The notes: generated by a model not told the origin, from the letters alone. Positions 8,748 to 18,460 are shown, numbered from the stretch's first letter. The stretch: 64,000 nt of DNA from Limoniibacter endophyticus (GCF_014652835.1 NZ_BMZO01000005.1:257287-321286), one strand, 5' to 3'. Translations and numbers: made by a program.

Positions 8748-9677
8748 TCAGGGCGCGAAGATGGACCAGTTCATCATCTTCGCGAGCTTGCCGAGCGCTA
8801 ATGTGCCCAGCTTGGAATTTCCATTCTCGTTCAATCCCGGAGACCACACGGCAAGGGTGGCTTGTCCCGGAACGATGCCGAGAATTCCCCCGCCGACACC
8901 GCTCTTGCCTGGAATACCAACCTGAAAGGCGAACTCGCCTGAGCCATCATAATGTCCGCAGGTCAGCATGAGCGCGTTGATGCGCCTGGCCTTCTGTCGC
9001 GCGATGACAGAGTGACCGGTCGCAGGATTGATGCCGTCATGAGCGAGGAACCGGCCCGCCAGCGCCAGTTGCCTGCAACTCATGGCAATGGCGCAATGAT
9101 GAAAATACACGCCAAGCGCCATTTCCGGCGGATGGCGCAGATTGCCAAAAGATTTCATGTAATTCGCAAGCGCGAAATTGCGGAAGCCTGTAGCCCGTTC
9201 GGATGCCGCGACGGCTTCGTCGATGGCAATCGTGTCATCCTCCGTCAGAAAACGCAGGAAACGAAGGATCTCCCCGATCGTCTCACGCGGCTCGTGGCCA
9301 GCCAATAAAATATCGGAAACCACGATGGCGCCCGCATTGATGAACGGGTTGCGCGGGATGCCGCCTTCCTGTTCGAGCTGCACGATCGAATTGAAGGCAT
9401 TCCCCGATGGCTCGCGTCCAACGCGTTTCCACAAGGAATCACCTACCTCGCCAAGCGCCAGGGTTAACGTAAAGACCTTCGAAATGCTCTGGATCGAGAA
9501 AGTCTCGTCGGCGTCCCCGATAGTAAAGACGCCATTATCATTGGTGACGACAGCGATACCAAACCTGGCCGGGTCGACCTTTCCAAGCTGGGGGATGTAA
9601 TCCGCGACGCGACCGCGGTCGATATGGTCTGCCATCTCGTCATGGATTTCGGCCAGCGCTTCGTCGAGTGTAGGCAC
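8748..9677 (-). CDS. glsA: Glutaminase A
   Basis: 309 residues if translation starts at GTG 9677. Hydrolyses L-glutamine to glutamate and ammonia in the cytosol; in some bacteria it aids acid resistance. A beta-lactamase-like serine fold: SIQSISK holds the Ser64-x-x-Lys67 pair, followed by [18 protein letters not shown], and the late segments [11 protein letters not shown] and [11 protein letters not shown] chose GTG 9677 because AGGAGG (minus strand, 9687-9682) stands four bases before it, because the resulting length equals that of known glutaminases (about 310), and because it avoids overlap with pdxH. An ATG at 9725 would add 16 residues inside pdxH. It lies directly behind pdxH. Confidence 0.93.
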   Translation of the reverse strand: MPTLDEALAEIHDEMADHIDRGRVADYIPQLGKVDPARFGIAVVTNDNGVFTIGDADETFSIQSISKVFTLTLALGEVGDSLWKRVGREPSGNAFNSIVQLEQEGGIPRNPFINAGAIVVSDILLAGHEPRETIGEILRFLRFLTEDDTIAIDEAVAASERATGFRNFALANYMKSFGNLRHPPEMALGVYFHHCAIAMSCRQLALAGRFLAHDGINPATGHSVIARQKARRINALMLTCGHYDGSGEFAFQVGIPGKSGVGGGILGIVPGQATLAVWSPGLNENGNSKLGTLALGKLAKMMNWSIFAP

Positions 9678-9697
9678 CTTGCCTCCTGCGTTCGCGG

Positions 9698-10330
9698 TCA
9701 GGGGTAATAACGCTGCGTCTGCCAACCATCCGCAGAGGGCGTCATGATGACCCGATCATGGAGGCGGAATGGGCGATCGTGCCAGAACTCGATAGAGAAG
9801 GGAACAAGACGGAAGCCAGACCAATAGCCGGGACGGGGCACTTCGCCTTCCGGATACTTGTTTTCATACTCGGCAACGGCACCTTCCAGCGTCGAGCGCG
9901 CGTCGAGCGGACGTGACTGCTGCGAGGCCCAGGCGCCGATCTGCGACAGACGCGGGCGGCTATGATAATACTCGTCCGCTTCCGCATCCGTCACGGTCTC
10001 GATGGTGCCACGCACCCGTACCTGGCGACGGAGGCTCTTCCAATGGAAGCATAAGGCTGCTTTCCCAGTAGAAAGTAGTTCTCGCCCCTTGTTGCTCTCG
10101 TAATTTGTATAGAACACGAAGCCCTTCTCGTCGTAATCCTTTAAAAGGACGATTCGCACATTGGGCAGCCCGGTTTCATCGACCGTGGCAAGCGCCATTG
10201 CGTTAGGGTCGTTTGGTTCGCTGTCACGCGCGTCCTCGAGCCACTCGGAGAAAAGTGTGAACGGATCGTTACGCAATGTGAAATCAGCGTTATTGCTTTT
10301 ATCACCAGTTGTTAACTTACTGCCGTTCAT
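9698..10330 (-). CDS. pdxH: Pyridoxamine 5'-phosphate oxidase
   Basis: 210 residues. FMN-dependent enzyme oxidising pyridoxamine- and pyridoxine-5'-phosphate to pyridoxal 5'-phosphate, the salvage and last step of vitamin B6 synthesis. Recognisable segments are [39 protein letters not shown] with [14 protein letters not shown] (FMN contacts), [16 protein letters not shown], and the C terminus RPFRLHDR...RYYP. ATG 10330 has AGGA six bases upstream; a longer frame to 10690 has no homology. The glutaminase gene follows after 20 bases. It is divergent from a lipoprotein gene. Confidence 0.95.
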   Translation of the reverse strand: MNGSKLTTGDKSNNADFTLRNDPFTLFSEWLEDARDSEPNDPNAMALATVDETGLPNVRIVLLKDYDEKGFVFYTNYESNKGRELLSTGKAALCFHWKSLRRQVRVRGTIETVTDAEADEYYHSRPRLSQIGAWASQQSRPLDARSTLEGAVAEYENKYPEGEVPRPGYWSGFRLVPFSIEFWHDRPFRLHDRVIMTPSADGWQTQRYYP

Positions 10331-10439
10331 AGTCATTCCTCGCGTTAGATTCTGTTCCGGAGATTGCCCATTGCCGCTCGCGAAGCAAGCGCCAGAGCAA
10401 GAAAAACATTGGCCTTGGCGATATATAGCGGGCTTTCGG

Positions 10440-10841
10440 ATGTGCGTGCCGTTGGGGCTTTGCCTGCTTTCCAGTGGTTGCGTCATGTCGGTCATGGGGT
10501 CGGCCAAACAGCCGCCGGTAGATACCGACGTCCGCACGGGGGCCGTCGTCTCTTCTTCCCCTGCGGTCGATAGCGCGGCATCTTCCGATATGTTTACGAT
10601 CCGTAACGCTGTGACATCGACAGACCTTGAACAGGCGGCAGTGCAGCCGCTTGCCTGGGCGAATGCCGAAACCGGCTCGCGTGGCATCATCGAGAAGATT
10701 CAGCAATACGAAGAGCAGAACAGACTCTGCCGTAAGTTTGAAGTCCTGCGCGAAAGCTACAAGGGGGTTGCCATGTTCGATGGCGACGCCTGTGTCGCCA
10801 ATAATGGCGAGTGGATGGTACGCCGCTTCGAGCAACGTTAA
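10440..10841 (+). CDS. Small lipoprotein, RT0821/Lpp0805-like surface antigen
   Basis: 133 residues from ATG 10440. LSSGC at residues 10-14 is a lipobox, so Cys14 would be acylated. The signal from this ATG is very short and lacks a basic start; TTG 10371, with GGAG nine bases upstream, would give a longer leader and is a real alternative. After a low-complexity linker the C-terminal part [17 protein letters not shown]...[16 protein letters not shown] resembles the RT0821/Lpp0805 family of outer-membrane surface antigens, which has two Cys and an ending of this type. No function is established. It shares the upstream region with divergent pdxH. Confidence 0.65.
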   Translation: MCVPLGLCLLSSGCVMSVMGSAKQPPVDTDVRTGAVVSSSPAVDSAASSDMFTIRNAVTSTDLEQAAVQPLAWANAETGSRGIIEKIQQYEEQNRLCRKFEVLRESYKGVAMFDGDACVANNGEWMVRRFEQR

Positions 10842-10926
10842 GCTTGCCTGGGCGCTGGCATCCTGCCTGGCTTGTGCCTATATATCGGGCAAGTCTCAAT
10901 TCACCCTAGAGTAAAGCTGAAGCTTC

Positions 10927-11880
10927 ATGCGCAACCCTTATGACGTTTTGGGCGTAGCCAAGAACGCCACGGAAAAAGATATAAAATCGGCTTTTCGCAA
11001 GCTCGCAAAGAAGTATCACCCGGACCAGAACCCGGACGATGTTTCGGCGAAGGAGAAGTTTTCGCAGGCAAATCAGGCCTATGAAATCCTCGGCGACAAG
11101 GACAAGCGCGCAGCCTTCGATCGCGGCGAGATCGATGGCGAAGGCAAGCCGCGCTTTCAGGGATTTGCGGGCGCCGGTGCCGGTGGCGAAGACCCATTTG
11201 CAGCGTTTCGCAGAGCTGGAGGCAGTCATCCGGGAGGCTCTCCCTTCGGTCAGGGTGGATCGCCATTCGGCAATAGCGAGGATATTCTAAGCGAAATCTT
11301 TGGCCAGGCTTTTCGTGGCGCTGGCGGCGCTGGGCCAGGAGCGGGCTTTGCCGGTGCCGGACGCGCGCGTCAGCAGCGGCCCCGGAAAGGCGAGGATCTG
11401 CAGGTCGGTCTCGGTGTCACGATTGAAGACATTGCAACCGTGGCGAAAGTCACGGCGCAGTTTCCGGATGGCCGCAGCATCGCGATCAAGCTGCCGCGCT
11501 TTGTCGAGGACGGCCAGACCATTCGTTTGCGTGGACAGGGCGAACAGGTGATGGGCGGCGAGAACGGCGATGCGCTCGTCAAGATTCGCATTCGTCCGCA
11601 TCCCCGTTATCGCATAGAGGGACGCGACCTGCATGTCGATCTTCCTATTCCGCTCCGCGATGCGGTATTGGGAGCAAAGGTGCCGGTCGAAACGCCGGCA
11701 GGCAAGCTGGCGCTGAACATTCCGGCGTGGTCGAGCTCCGACAAGGTGCTGCGCCTGAAAGGCAAGGGCTTGCCGCTGAAGGATAGTGGCGAGGGCGATC
11801 TGTTCGTTCATGTGCGCATCATGCTGGCTGATGAGGATCGCGATGCGCTCAATGAGCTCTACCGTGGAGAAGCTTTCTAG
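10927..11880 (+). CDS. DnaJ family co-chaperone, zinc-finger-less (CbpA-like)
   Basis: 317 residues. The J domain (about 1-70) has the HPD tripeptide at 31-33, which activates the ATPase of DnaK. A Gly/Phe/Ala-rich linker follows (about 75-145: [19 protein letters not shown]). The last 170 residues form the two beta-sandwich client-binding domains ([45 protein letters not shown]). No CxxCxGxG repeats are present, so it is a class B/III member, like CbpA, and not the main DnaJ. It stands alone, without dnaK or grpE nearby. Confidence 0.92.
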   Translation: MRNPYDVLGVAKNATEKDIKSAFRKLAKKYHPDQNPDDVSAKEKFSQANQAYEILGDKDKRAAFDRGEIDGEGKPRFQGFAGAGAGGEDPFAAFRRAGGSHPGGSPFGQGGSPFGNSEDILSEIFGQAFRGAGGAGPGAGFAGAGRARQQRPRKGEDLQVGLGVTIEDIATVAKVTAQFPDGRSIAIKLPRFVEDGQTIRLRGQGEQVMGGENGDALVKIRIRPHPRYRIEGRDLHVDLPIPLRDAVLGAKVPVETPAGKLALNIPAWSSSDKVLRLKGKGLPLKDSGEGDLFVHVRIMLADEDRDALNELYRGEAF

Positions 11881-12072
11881 CAGCACGCATTAACGGTGAG
11901 GCGGCCAGTATTTCAAACGGCAGCAATCAGAGTTTCCCAAAGTCTACTTCGGCTTTCAGATCAACCGTGCTGGTTTCCCACTGCGAACAGGCGCTTACGT
12001 AAGCCTCTCTGCTTGATGCAGCCGATTTGCTGTGCAATAGGGCATGAACAGAATTCTATGGAGAGCTGACCG

Positions 12073-12891
12073 ATGGCGACGAGTACGGGCCTGATGCAAG
12101 GCAAGCGAGGCCTTATCATGGGCGTTGCGAACAACCGTTCGATTGCTTGGGGAATCGCCAAGGCTTGCGTCGATCAGGGCGCTGAGATTGCGCTGACCTA
12201 TCAAGGCGAAGCGTTCCGCAAGCGCGTCGAGCCGCTTGCAACCGAACTCGGTGCATTTATCGCAGGCGATTGCGACGTTACCGACGCCGCAAGCCTGGAC
12301 GCCGTTTTTGACAATGTCGAAAAGAAATGGGGCAAGATCGACTTCCTGGTCCATGCGATCGCATTTTCGGACAAGGATGAACTCGACGGCCGCTACGTTG
12401 ATACCACGCACCAGAACTTCCTGCGCACGATGGACATTTCGGTGTTTTCCTTCACCACCATCGCCAAGCGCGCAGAAAAACTGATGACCGAGGGCGGGGC
12501 GCTCCTTACGTTGACCTATTATGGTGCTGAGAAGGTGATGCCGCACTACAACGTCATGGGCGTTGCCAAGGCTGCCCTTGAAGCTTCGGTGCGTTATCTT
12601 GCGGTTGATCTTGGCTCGAAAGCCATCCGGGTCAACGCGATCTCGGCTGGTCCCATCAAGACATTGGCTGCATCCGGCATCGGTGATTTCCGCTATATTC
12701 TCAAGTGGAACGAGTACAATGCACCGCTCAAGCGGGTTGTCTCGATCGAGGAAGTGGGCGACTCTGCGCTTTATCTGCTGTCAGACCTCTCGCGTGGCGT
12801 GACCGGCGAGGTGCACCATGTCGACGCCGGGTACCATGCCATTGGCATGAAAGCGGTGGATGCGCCTGATATCAGTACTGTAAAAGACTGA
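12073..12891 (+). CDS. fabI: Enoyl-[acyl-carrier-protein] reductase (NADH)
   Basis: 272 residues. Last reductive step of each fatty acid elongation cycle, cytosolic; the target of triclosan-type inhibitors. An SDR fold with the FabI-specific nucleotide loop GVANNRSIAWGIA near residue 16 and the catalytic TYYGAEKVMPHYNVMGVAK, containing the Tyr-x6-Tyr-x6-Lys arrangement of FabI. SAGPIKTLAASGI and VTGEVHHVDAGYH are typical of the C-terminal part. GGAGAG lies about eight bases before the ATG. Another FabI copy could exist elsewhere in the genome. A strong terminator follows. Confidence 0.96.
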   Translation: MATSTGLMQGKRGLIMGVANNRSIAWGIAKACVDQGAEIALTYQGEAFRKRVEPLATELGAFIAGDCDVTDAASLDAVFDNVEKKWGKIDFLVHAIAFSDKDELDGRYVDTTHQNFLRTMDISVFSFTTIAKRAEKLMTEGGALLTLTYYGAEKVMPHYNVMGVAKAALEASVRYLAVDLGSKAIRVNAISAGPIKTLAASGIGDFRYILKWNEYNAPLKRVVSIEEVGDSALYLLSDLSRGVTGEVHHVDAGYHAIGMKAVDAPDISTVKD

Positions 12892-12907
12892 CCCAATTGC
12901 ATTATCT

Positions 12908-12942
12908 GAAGCGCGGGCGTTTTCCCGCGCTTCTTCCTTCTC
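12908..12942 (+). terminator. Rho-independent terminator after fabI
   Basis: GAAGCGCGGG at 12908-12917 pairs perfectly with CCCGCGCTTC at 12924-12933 around a six-base loop, followed by a pyrimidine-rich TTCCTTCTC tail. Confidence 0.75.
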
Positions 12943-12963
12943 ATTCAGCTGCCGAGTTCTGTC

Positions 12964-13554
12964 ATGACGCGCCCGCTAATCTATTTCGTTCGCCATGGTG
13001 AAACCAGCTGGAACGTGGAGCGGCGGCTTCAGGGACAGACGGACCGCCCGCTTAACAAAAATGGAATTGCCCAAGCTACCCGCAATGGCCAGAAGCTGAA
13101 GGCCCTTATCGACGACATTTCCATCTTCGATTTTGTTGCGAGCCCGCTTATCCGGACCAGCGACACGATGCGTCTATTGCGCAAGGCGATGGGCCTCGAG
13201 CCGGACGACTTTCGTACCGATCGCCGCATCATCGAAATCTCGTTCGGAGAATGGGAAGGCTCGACGCTCCCGGAACTTGAAACACATTCGCCGGGCGTGA
13301 GTAAGAAGCGCGATGCCGACAAATGGAATTTCGTCCCGCCGGGTGCGGCCGCGGAAAGCTACGAGATTCTGAGAAGGCGCGTTCTGCCATTTGTCGAAGA
13401 GCTGGTGCGCCCGACGGTCGTCGTGACGCATGGCGGCGTCATTCGCACTATCTTTCGTCAGTTCGGTGGCTACTCTGAGGAAGAGGCGTCACGCATGCAC
13501 GTGACTCAAGACCACGTGCTGCGTTTTGCCGATGGCGAGCTTATCTGGCTCTGA
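12964..13554 (+). CDS. Histidine phosphatase family protein (phosphoglycerate mutase-like)
   Basis: 196 residues. The N terminus IYFVRHGETSWNVERRLQG carries the RHG phosphohistidine motif (His at residue 11) and the second Arg of the family. The second catalytic His is in VVTHGGVIRTIF, and the Glu is in ISFGEWEG. The family covers cofactor-dependent phosphoglycerate mutases, fructose-2,6-bisphosphatases and alpha-ribazole phosphatases. The sequence length and the EWEG context fit a broad phosphatase better than the glycolytic mutase, so the substrate is left open. It lies after the fabI terminator and converges on a DUF1344 gene. Confidence 0.88.
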   Translation: MTRPLIYFVRHGETSWNVERRLQGQTDRPLNKNGIAQATRNGQKLKALIDDISIFDFVASPLIRTSDTMRLLRKAMGLEPDDFRTDRRIIEISFGEWEGSTLPELETHSPGVSKKRDADKWNFVPPGAAAESYEILRRRVLPFVEELVRPTVVVTHGGVIRTIFRQFGGYSEEEASRMHVTQDHVLRFADGELIWL

Positions 13555-13568
13555 GCCGGTCGCGCGAT

Positions 13569-13835
13569 TTATTGTTCCTCGGTCGTGACTTCTTCGTCGA
13601 TGATGATGTCCTGGACCATCTTCTTGCCGTCCGCTTCTTCGTAGGTAAGAGCAACTTCCGTTCCGCGTTCGAGCGTGCCTATGTCGAATTCGCCGTTCAG
13701 CGTGTAGGTTTCCCCATTTACCACGATCGTGCGAGCCTCCGCGTTGATCGATTCGACTGTGCCAAAATCCTCGGCCGCCAAAGCAGGAAGGCCAAGGCCT
13801 GCCAGAATGAACGTCGCTACAAATAGTTTACGCAT
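13569..13835 (-). CDS. DUF1344 small periplasmic protein
   Basis: 88 residues from ATG 13835, with GGGAG seven bases upstream. The N terminus is a Sec signal peptide, MRKLFVATFILAGLGLPALA, cleaved after ALA. The mature part is a small acidic beta domain: FGTVESINAEARTIVVNGETYTL, then VALTYEEADGK. This is the DUF1344 pattern known from Rhizobiales, where function is unknown. The remaining frame upstream of the chosen start lacks a ribosome binding site. Confidence 0.85.
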   Translation of the reverse strand: MRKLFVATFILAGLGLPALAAEDFGTVESINAEARTIVVNGETYTLNGEFDIGTLERGTEVALTYEEADGKKMVQDIIIDEEVTTEEQ

Positions 13836-14064
13836 ATCGAATCTCCCGATTGCCAAATATGACGCGCTTACAGAGCAGTAACGACGCGAATGTGTCAAAA
13901 CTGACATTTAATCGTTCAAATTTCAAATTCATCGCGGCGAATACGTTGATCTACAGGAACCGATACATGGACTCCTGCTGCCGTTCTAAGCAGTTTCGAT
14001 TCCCGCGGAGATGCGCTAGAACGCAACTCTGTTCTGTTTCTCGGTTGCGGGTCAAAGTCGATCT

Positions 14065-15165
14065 ATGTCGCATAATAGTTTTGGTTATCTTTTCCGTGTC
14101 ACTACCTGGGGCGAAAGCCATGGACCGGCTTTGGGCTGTGTTGTCGATGGCTGCCCGCCCGGCATCCGGTTCACGCTGGCCGATATCCAGGCCGATCTAG
14201 ACCGCCGCCGCCCGGGCACATCGCGTTTCGTGACGCAGCGCCGCGAGCCGGACGAGGTGAAGATTTTGTCCGGTGTTCTGCCCGAAGAGGATGGGGTGAC
14301 GCTGGTAACTACCGGCACTCCGATTTCCATGCTGATAGAGAATGTCGATCAGCGTTCGAAGGATTATGGCGCGATTGCCCAGCAATATCGCCCCGGTCAT
14401 GCCGATTACGCCTATGAAACCAAATATGGCATTCGCGATTACCGCGGTGGCGGGCGATCCTCAGCGCGCGAAACCGCCGCACGTGTTGCCGCCGGTGCAA
14501 TCGCGCGCCGTGTCGTGCCGGGCATGGTGGTTCGCGGTGCGCTTGTTTCGATGGGCGATAAGGATGTTGATCGCAGTCGCTGGGACTGGAACTTCGTGGA
14601 GAGTGCCGAGAACCCGTTCTTCACCCCTGATCCGGGATCGGTCCCGATCTTTTCCGATTATCTTGATGACATACGAAAGTCCGGCTCTTCGGTTGGCGCA
14701 ATCATCGAGATCGTCGTGGATGGCGTACCGGCAGGATTGGGTGCGCCGCTCTATGGCAAAATGGATCAGGATATTGCCTCCAATCTCATGTCGATCAATG
14801 CCGTGAAAGGCGTGGAGATCGGCAATGGTTTCGAGGCCGCGCGCATTCGTGGCGAGGAAAATGCCGATCAGATGCGCATCGGTGAAGATGGGAAGCCGCA
14901 TTTCCTATCCAATAAAGCGGGAGGAATCCTGGGCGGCATTACTACGGGTCAGCAGGTCGTCGCGCGCTTCGCCGTTAAGCCGACATCGTCGATTTTGACG
15001 CCGCGTCAGTCCGTTGACCGGCAGGGGAGGGAGGTCGAAGTCGTCACTAAAGGTCGCCATGATCCGTGCGTCGGCATTCGCGCCGTGCCGATCGGCGAGG
15101 CGATGGTGGCATGTGCGCTCGCCGACCACTATCTGCGTCACCGCGGCCAGACCGGACGCGCCTGA
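14065..15165 (+). CDS. aroC: Chorismate synthase
   Basis: 366 residues. Converts 5-enolpyruvylshikimate-3-phosphate to chorismate using reduced FMN, the last step of the shikimate pathway. The three family signatures are present: [18 protein letters not shown] (about residues 13-30), [21 protein letters not shown] (about 126-146) and [17 protein letters not shown] near the C terminus. Length equals other proteobacterial AroC proteins. The upstream 229 bases (13836-14064), shared with the divergent DUF1344 gene, contain two GANTC sites, at 13838-13842 and 13998-14002. The ribosome binding site is weak. Confidence 0.97.
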   Translation: MSHNSFGYLFRVTTWGESHGPALGCVVDGCPPGIRFTLADIQADLDRRRPGTSRFVTQRREPDEVKILSGVLPEEDGVTLVTTGTPISMLIENVDQRSKDYGAIAQQYRPGHADYAYETKYGIRDYRGGGRSSARETAARVAAGAIARRVVPGMVVRGALVSMGDKDVDRSRWDWNFVESAENPFFTPDPGSVPIFSDYLDDIRKSGSSVGAIIEIVVDGVPAGLGAPLYGKMDQDIASNLMSINAVKGVEIGNGFEAARIRGEENADQMRIGEDGKPHFLSNKAGGILGGITTGQQVVARFAVKPTSSILTPRQSVDRQGREVEVVTKGRHDPCVGIRAVPIGEAMVACALADHYLRHRGQTGRA

Positions 15166-15195
15166 ACAAGACATACATACGCTTAAGGTATCGAA

Positions 15196-16296
15196 ATGGC
15201 ATATGATCACAACAAGGTCGTCGAAGCGATCCGGGCCTTCGAGAATGGCGAGATCGTCGTCGTCATGGATGATGATGGACGTGAGAACGAGGGCGACCTG
15301 ATTGTTTCGGCTGTGCATTGCACGCCTGAAAAGATGGCTTTTATAGTGCGCTATACCTCCGGCATCGTCTGCGCCCCAATGACGCGGGAGACGGCTCGTC
15401 GTTTCAACCTGACGCCGATGGTGGCCGAGAACGACGCGCCGCATTCAACGGCATTCACGGTGAGCGTTGATTTCAAACACGGCACGACCACCGGCATTTC
15501 CGCGGATGATCGAACGCTTACGGTGCGCAACCTGGCGAACTCCAATGCCGGCGCCAGCGACTTCGTGCGCCCTGGCCACATCTTCCCGCTGGTCGCGCGC
15601 GAAGGCGGCGTCCTCATGCGTTCAGGCCACACCGAAGCCGCTGTCGATCTATGCAAGCTTGCGGGACTGCCGGAGGTCGGCGTGATCTGCGAACTCGTCA
15701 ATGATGACGGCTCGGTTATGCGCGGCCCCCAAGTCTCGCAATTTGCCGAAACGCACAAGTTGAAGCAGGTCTCGGTCGCGGATCTCATTTCCTATCGTCA
15801 GCGTCGCGAAACGCTGGTGCAGCGGGTGGAAAGTTTCGACATCGAAACCCCGGCTGGTCCGGCAAAGGCGCATGCATACCGCCTCCCATGGGAAGAGATG
15901 CACCATCTCGTTGTCGTCTACGGGGATATCCGAGACGGTCAGGACGTGCCGGTGCGCTTGCATCCCGAAAACGTTGCAGCCGACGTGTTTGGTGAAAAGA
16001 CCCGCCTGGATGGCATCATGCAAACCATGGCGCAAGAAGGCCGCGGCGTTATCGTCTATCTGCGTGAGGGCTCGGTGGGCACGCAGCGCAATGCACGCCA
16101 ACGCCCGAGCAACGACGATCGTGAGGCTCACGAAGAAGCGTTGCGGCGCGAGAGCGAGTGGCGCGAAATCGGCCTGGGCGCCCAAATCCTGAAAGATCTT
16201 GGCATTTCCTCGATCCGTCTTCTCACCTCGCGTGAGCGGCATTATGTCGGTCTGGAAGGCTTTGGCATCGCGATTGCAAAAACCGAGTTGATCTAA
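15196..16296 (+). CDS. ribB: 3,4-dihydroxy-2-butanone-4-phosphate synthase with degenerate GTP cyclohydrolase II-like domain
   Basis: 366 residues. Residues 1-205 are a complete RibB: VVVMDDDGRENEGDLI binds Mg and the substrate ribulose-5-phosphate, followed by APMTRETARRF, STAFTVSVDF and RSGHTEAAVDLCKLAG. It makes the four-carbon unit of riboflavin. Residues 206-366 resemble GTP cyclohydrolase II, but the three zinc Cys are missing: where RibA has the Cys-x10-Cys-x-Cys cluster, this protein has RLHPENVAADVFGEKTRLDG. The second domain is therefore probably inactive in GTP cleavage, as in proteins called RibBX. A separate RibA would then be needed elsewhere. It follows aroC after 30 bases. Confidence 0.92.
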   Translation: MAYDHNKVVEAIRAFENGEIVVVMDDDGRENEGDLIVSAVHCTPEKMAFIVRYTSGIVCAPMTRETARRFNLTPMVAENDAPHSTAFTVSVDFKHGTTTGISADDRTLTVRNLANSNAGASDFVRPGHIFPLVAREGGVLMRSGHTEAAVDLCKLAGLPEVGVICELVNDDGSVMRGPQVSQFAETHKLKQVSVADLISYRQRRETLVQRVESFDIETPAGPAKAHAYRLPWEEMHHLVVVYGDIRDGQDVPVRLHPENVAADVFGEKTRLDGIMQTMAQEGRGVIVYLREGSVGTQRNARQRPSNDDREAHEEALRRESEWREIGLGAQILKDLGISSIRLLTSRERHYVGLEGFGIAIAKTELI

Positions 16297-16320
16297 CGCG
16301 CCGAGCGCGGGAGTAAATGC

Positions 16321-17253
16321 ATGACGACGCGCTTCTATCACCATCCCGGCTTTCTCGAGCATGAGACGCCGCAAGGCCATGTCGAGCGTGCTGATCGTAT
16401 TCGCGCCATCGAACAGGCACTGCTGGAAGATCAGCTCTTCGAGGAGATGGAGCGTGTAGAAGCACCGCTTGCCGAACGCGACGCGGCGTTTCTTGCCCAT
16501 GACGAAGCCTATGTGGAAACACTTCTGAAAACAGTGCTTGGACACGAGGAGATTGTGCAACTCGATCCGGATACCTATGCCGGGCCGCACTCGATCGAAG
16601 CGGCATTTCGCGGTATGGGGGCTGCGATGGCAGGGATAGACGATCTTTTTTCAGGACGCGCGGACAATGTCTTTGTCTGCTCACGTCCTCCGGGTCACCA
16701 TGCAGAACGTGACAAGGCGATGGGCTTTTGTCTCTTCAACAACGTGGCAATTGCGGCGCGTCATGCGCAGAAGGTGCACGGGGTCGAACGGGTGGCGATC
16801 ATCGATTTCGACGTCCATCATGGCAACGGCACGCAAGACATATTCTGGAATGACAAGAATGTGCTTTTTGCGTCCACGCATCAGGCCGATCATTATCCGC
16901 ATACCGGCTTCGTGCACGAGGTCGGCGCGGGCAATGTTCTCAACGCTCCGCTTGCGGCGGGAAGTGGATCGCATGAATTCCGCGAGGCGATGGAGACCCG
17001 TGTATTTCCTGCCCTCGACAATATGGCTCCTGACCTTATCGTGTTATCGGCGGGCTTCGATGCGCACAGGCTCGATTCGCTGGGTGATCTGAACCTGGAC
17101 GAAGACGACTTCGACTGGGTGACGGGCAAGCTGATGGAGCGTGCGGCCCGTTTCTGCAATGATCGTGTATTGAGTGTGCTCGAAGGTGGTTACAATCTGC
17201 ACAGCCTGGCGTTTTCCGCCACGCGTCACATTGCACGACTGATGAAAGGATAG
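16321..17253 (+). CDS. Histone deacetylase family hydrolase
   Basis: 310 residues. A zinc hydrolase of the arginase/deacetylase fold. Active-site segments are RPPGHHAERDKAMGFCLFNN (the tandem His pair) and IIDFDVHHGNGTQDIF (Asp and His zinc ligands), with LSAGFDAHRLDSLGDL carrying the third ligand and EGGYNLHSLA near the end. Bacterial members deacetylate acetylpolyamines, acetoin-pathway or other small amides; no histone role is implied. ATG 16321 lies 24 bases after ribB. xseB follows after three bases, so the pair is co-transcribed. Confidence 0.92.
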   Translation: MTTRFYHHPGFLEHETPQGHVERADRIRAIEQALLEDQLFEEMERVEAPLAERDAAFLAHDEAYVETLLKTVLGHEEIVQLDPDTYAGPHSIEAAFRGMGAAMAGIDDLFSGRADNVFVCSRPPGHHAERDKAMGFCLFNNVAIAARHAQKVHGVERVAIIDFDVHHGNGTQDIFWNDKNVLFASTHQADHYPHTGFVHEVGAGNVLNAPLAAGSGSHEFREAMETRVFPALDNMAPDLIVLSAGFDAHRLDSLGDLNLDEDDFDWVTGKLMERAARFCNDRVLSVLEGGYNLHSLAFSATRHIARLMKG

Positions 17254-17256
17254 ACG

Positions 17257-17508
17257 ATGGCTGAGCCGGTGAACGAGGATATCCGTTCCTTAAGTTTCGA
17301 GCAGGCGCTGAGCGAACTCGAGAACATCGTCGATCATCTGGAGCGCGGCGATGTAGCCCTCGATCAGTCGATCCGTATTTATGAGCGCGGCGAGGCGCTC
17401 AAGTTGCATTGTGAGCGATTGTTGAAATCTGCCGAAGACAAGGTCGAGAAAATCCGCCTATCACGTGAAGGCGTCGCGGTTGGCACCGAGGCGCTCGATC
17501 CGGAATAG
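17257..17508 (+). CDS. xseB: Exodeoxyribonuclease VII small subunit
   Basis: 83 residues. The small subunit of exonuclease VII, which degrades single-stranded DNA together with XseA. The typical pattern is visible: [48 protein letters not shown] split over two helices. It starts three bases after the deacetylase-like gene; xseA is not in the window, which is usual for this group. A 133-base gap follows before tlyA, with no feature that I can support. Confidence 0.94.
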   Translation: MAEPVNEDIRSLSFEQALSELENIVDHLERGDVALDQSIRIYERGEALKLHCERLLKSAEDKVEKIRLSREGVAVGTEALDPE

Positions 17509-17641
17509 CCTCCAAAGTGGAGCAGTCCGAAGAATCGGCTTGCAGGCCGCCGTCTTGGGTGAGCGTGTAGCGTGAACAGAAGGCGTTGACAGCTTCTTGA
17601 TTCCCTTTGCAGCGGCGTAGCAGAACTTTATGCAGGACTGA

Positions 17642-18400
17642 ATGAACACGTCGGCACAAGAGAAGATGCGTCTTGATGAGGCGCTGGTAATGCGCAACTT
17701 GTCCGTATCACGTTCGCGGGCCAAGGACGCGATCCAACGTGGCCACGTGGTGGTCAATGGAAAACCGGTCAGGAAGCCCGGGCAAATAGTGGCTGTCTCC
17801 GACGCAATCACCGTCTCCGATCCGGCCGGGGCCTATGTATCGCGCGCAGCTTTGAAGCTCGTAAAGGGACTTGAGCATTTCGGCTTCGACCCAGCTGGAA
17901 AGCTTTGCCTTGATATTGGTGCGTCCACAGGCGGTTTCACGCAGGTGCTACTTGAAAAAGGCGCGCGCCATGTGGTGGCGGTGGATGTCGGGCATGATCA
18001 GATGGATATGCAACTACGCGATAACCCACGGGTCTCCTGCATCGAAGGACTGAATGCGCGCGCGATGACGTTGGCCGATATTGGCGGCAAAGCGCCGGAG
18101 TTTCTCGTGTCCGACGTCAGCTTCATTTCCTTGAAACTGGCGCTGCCGCCTGCTTTGGCTTTTGCCTCGCCGGGTGCCGTGGGCATCTTTCTGGTCAAGC
18201 CGCAATTCGAGGCCGGACGCGAGGCGATCGGCAGGGGCGGGCTGTTGCGCGATGCATCACTCGGCGAAGCGACCGCACAGGACATGGGTGACTGGCTTTT
18301 GTCGCAGGAAGGGTGGATGGTCGAGGGGCTGACGACGTCGCCGATCGAAGGCGGTGACGGCAATCGCGAGTTTTTGCTTGCAGGGCGCAAGCGCATCTGA
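17642..18400 (+). CDS. tlyA: TlyA family RNA methyltransferase / putative hemolysin
   Basis: 252 residues. An S4 RNA-binding domain (about 9-70: MRLDEALVMRNLSVSRSRAKD, GHVVVNGKPVRKPG) is fused to an FtsJ/RrmJ-type methyltransferase domain with the SAM motif LDIGASTGGFTQVLL (about 98-112) and a following DVGHDQM. TlyA of mycobacteria 2'-O-methylates 16S and 23S rRNA and sets capreomycin sensitivity; the family name hemolysin is historical. The ATG follows directly on a TGA in another frame. The next gene, another RNA methyltransferase, starts 79 bases later on the same strand. Confidence 0.92.
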   Translation: MNTSAQEKMRLDEALVMRNLSVSRSRAKDAIQRGHVVVNGKPVRKPGQIVAVSDAITVSDPAGAYVSRAALKLVKGLEHFGFDPAGKLCLDIGASTGGFTQVLLEKGARHVVAVDVGHDQMDMQLRDNPRVSCIEGLNARAMTLADIGGKAPEFLVSDVSFISLKLALPPALAFASPGAVGIFLVKPQFEAGREAIGRGGLLRDASLGEATAQDMGDWLLSQEGWMVEGLTTSPIEGGDGNREFLLAGRKRI

Positions 18401-18440
18401 TTTCTGAGCAAATATTCCAGAAAAAATGGCGTATCGAGAC

Positions 18441-18460
18441 CGCGTTTGAGCGAAAACGCG
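18441..18460 (+). promoter_or_regulatory. Hairpin just upstream of the RNA methyltransferase start
   Basis: CGCGTTT at 18441-18447 and AAACGCG at 18454-18460 form a perfect seven-pair stem with a six-base loop, 19 bases before ATG 18480. No T run follows. It may be a leader structure or a weak terminator of tlyA; no function is shown. Confidence 0.35.

Noticed and set aside
15649..16590. Minus-strand open frame of 313 codons across ribB and the deacetylase-like gene
   Set aside because: It spans two genuine genes on the other strand and has no family match that I can recognise.
16321..17253. Histone-like chromatin function for the deacetylase-family gene
   Set aside because: Bacterial members of this fold act on small acetylated compounds or proteins; nothing here points to histones.
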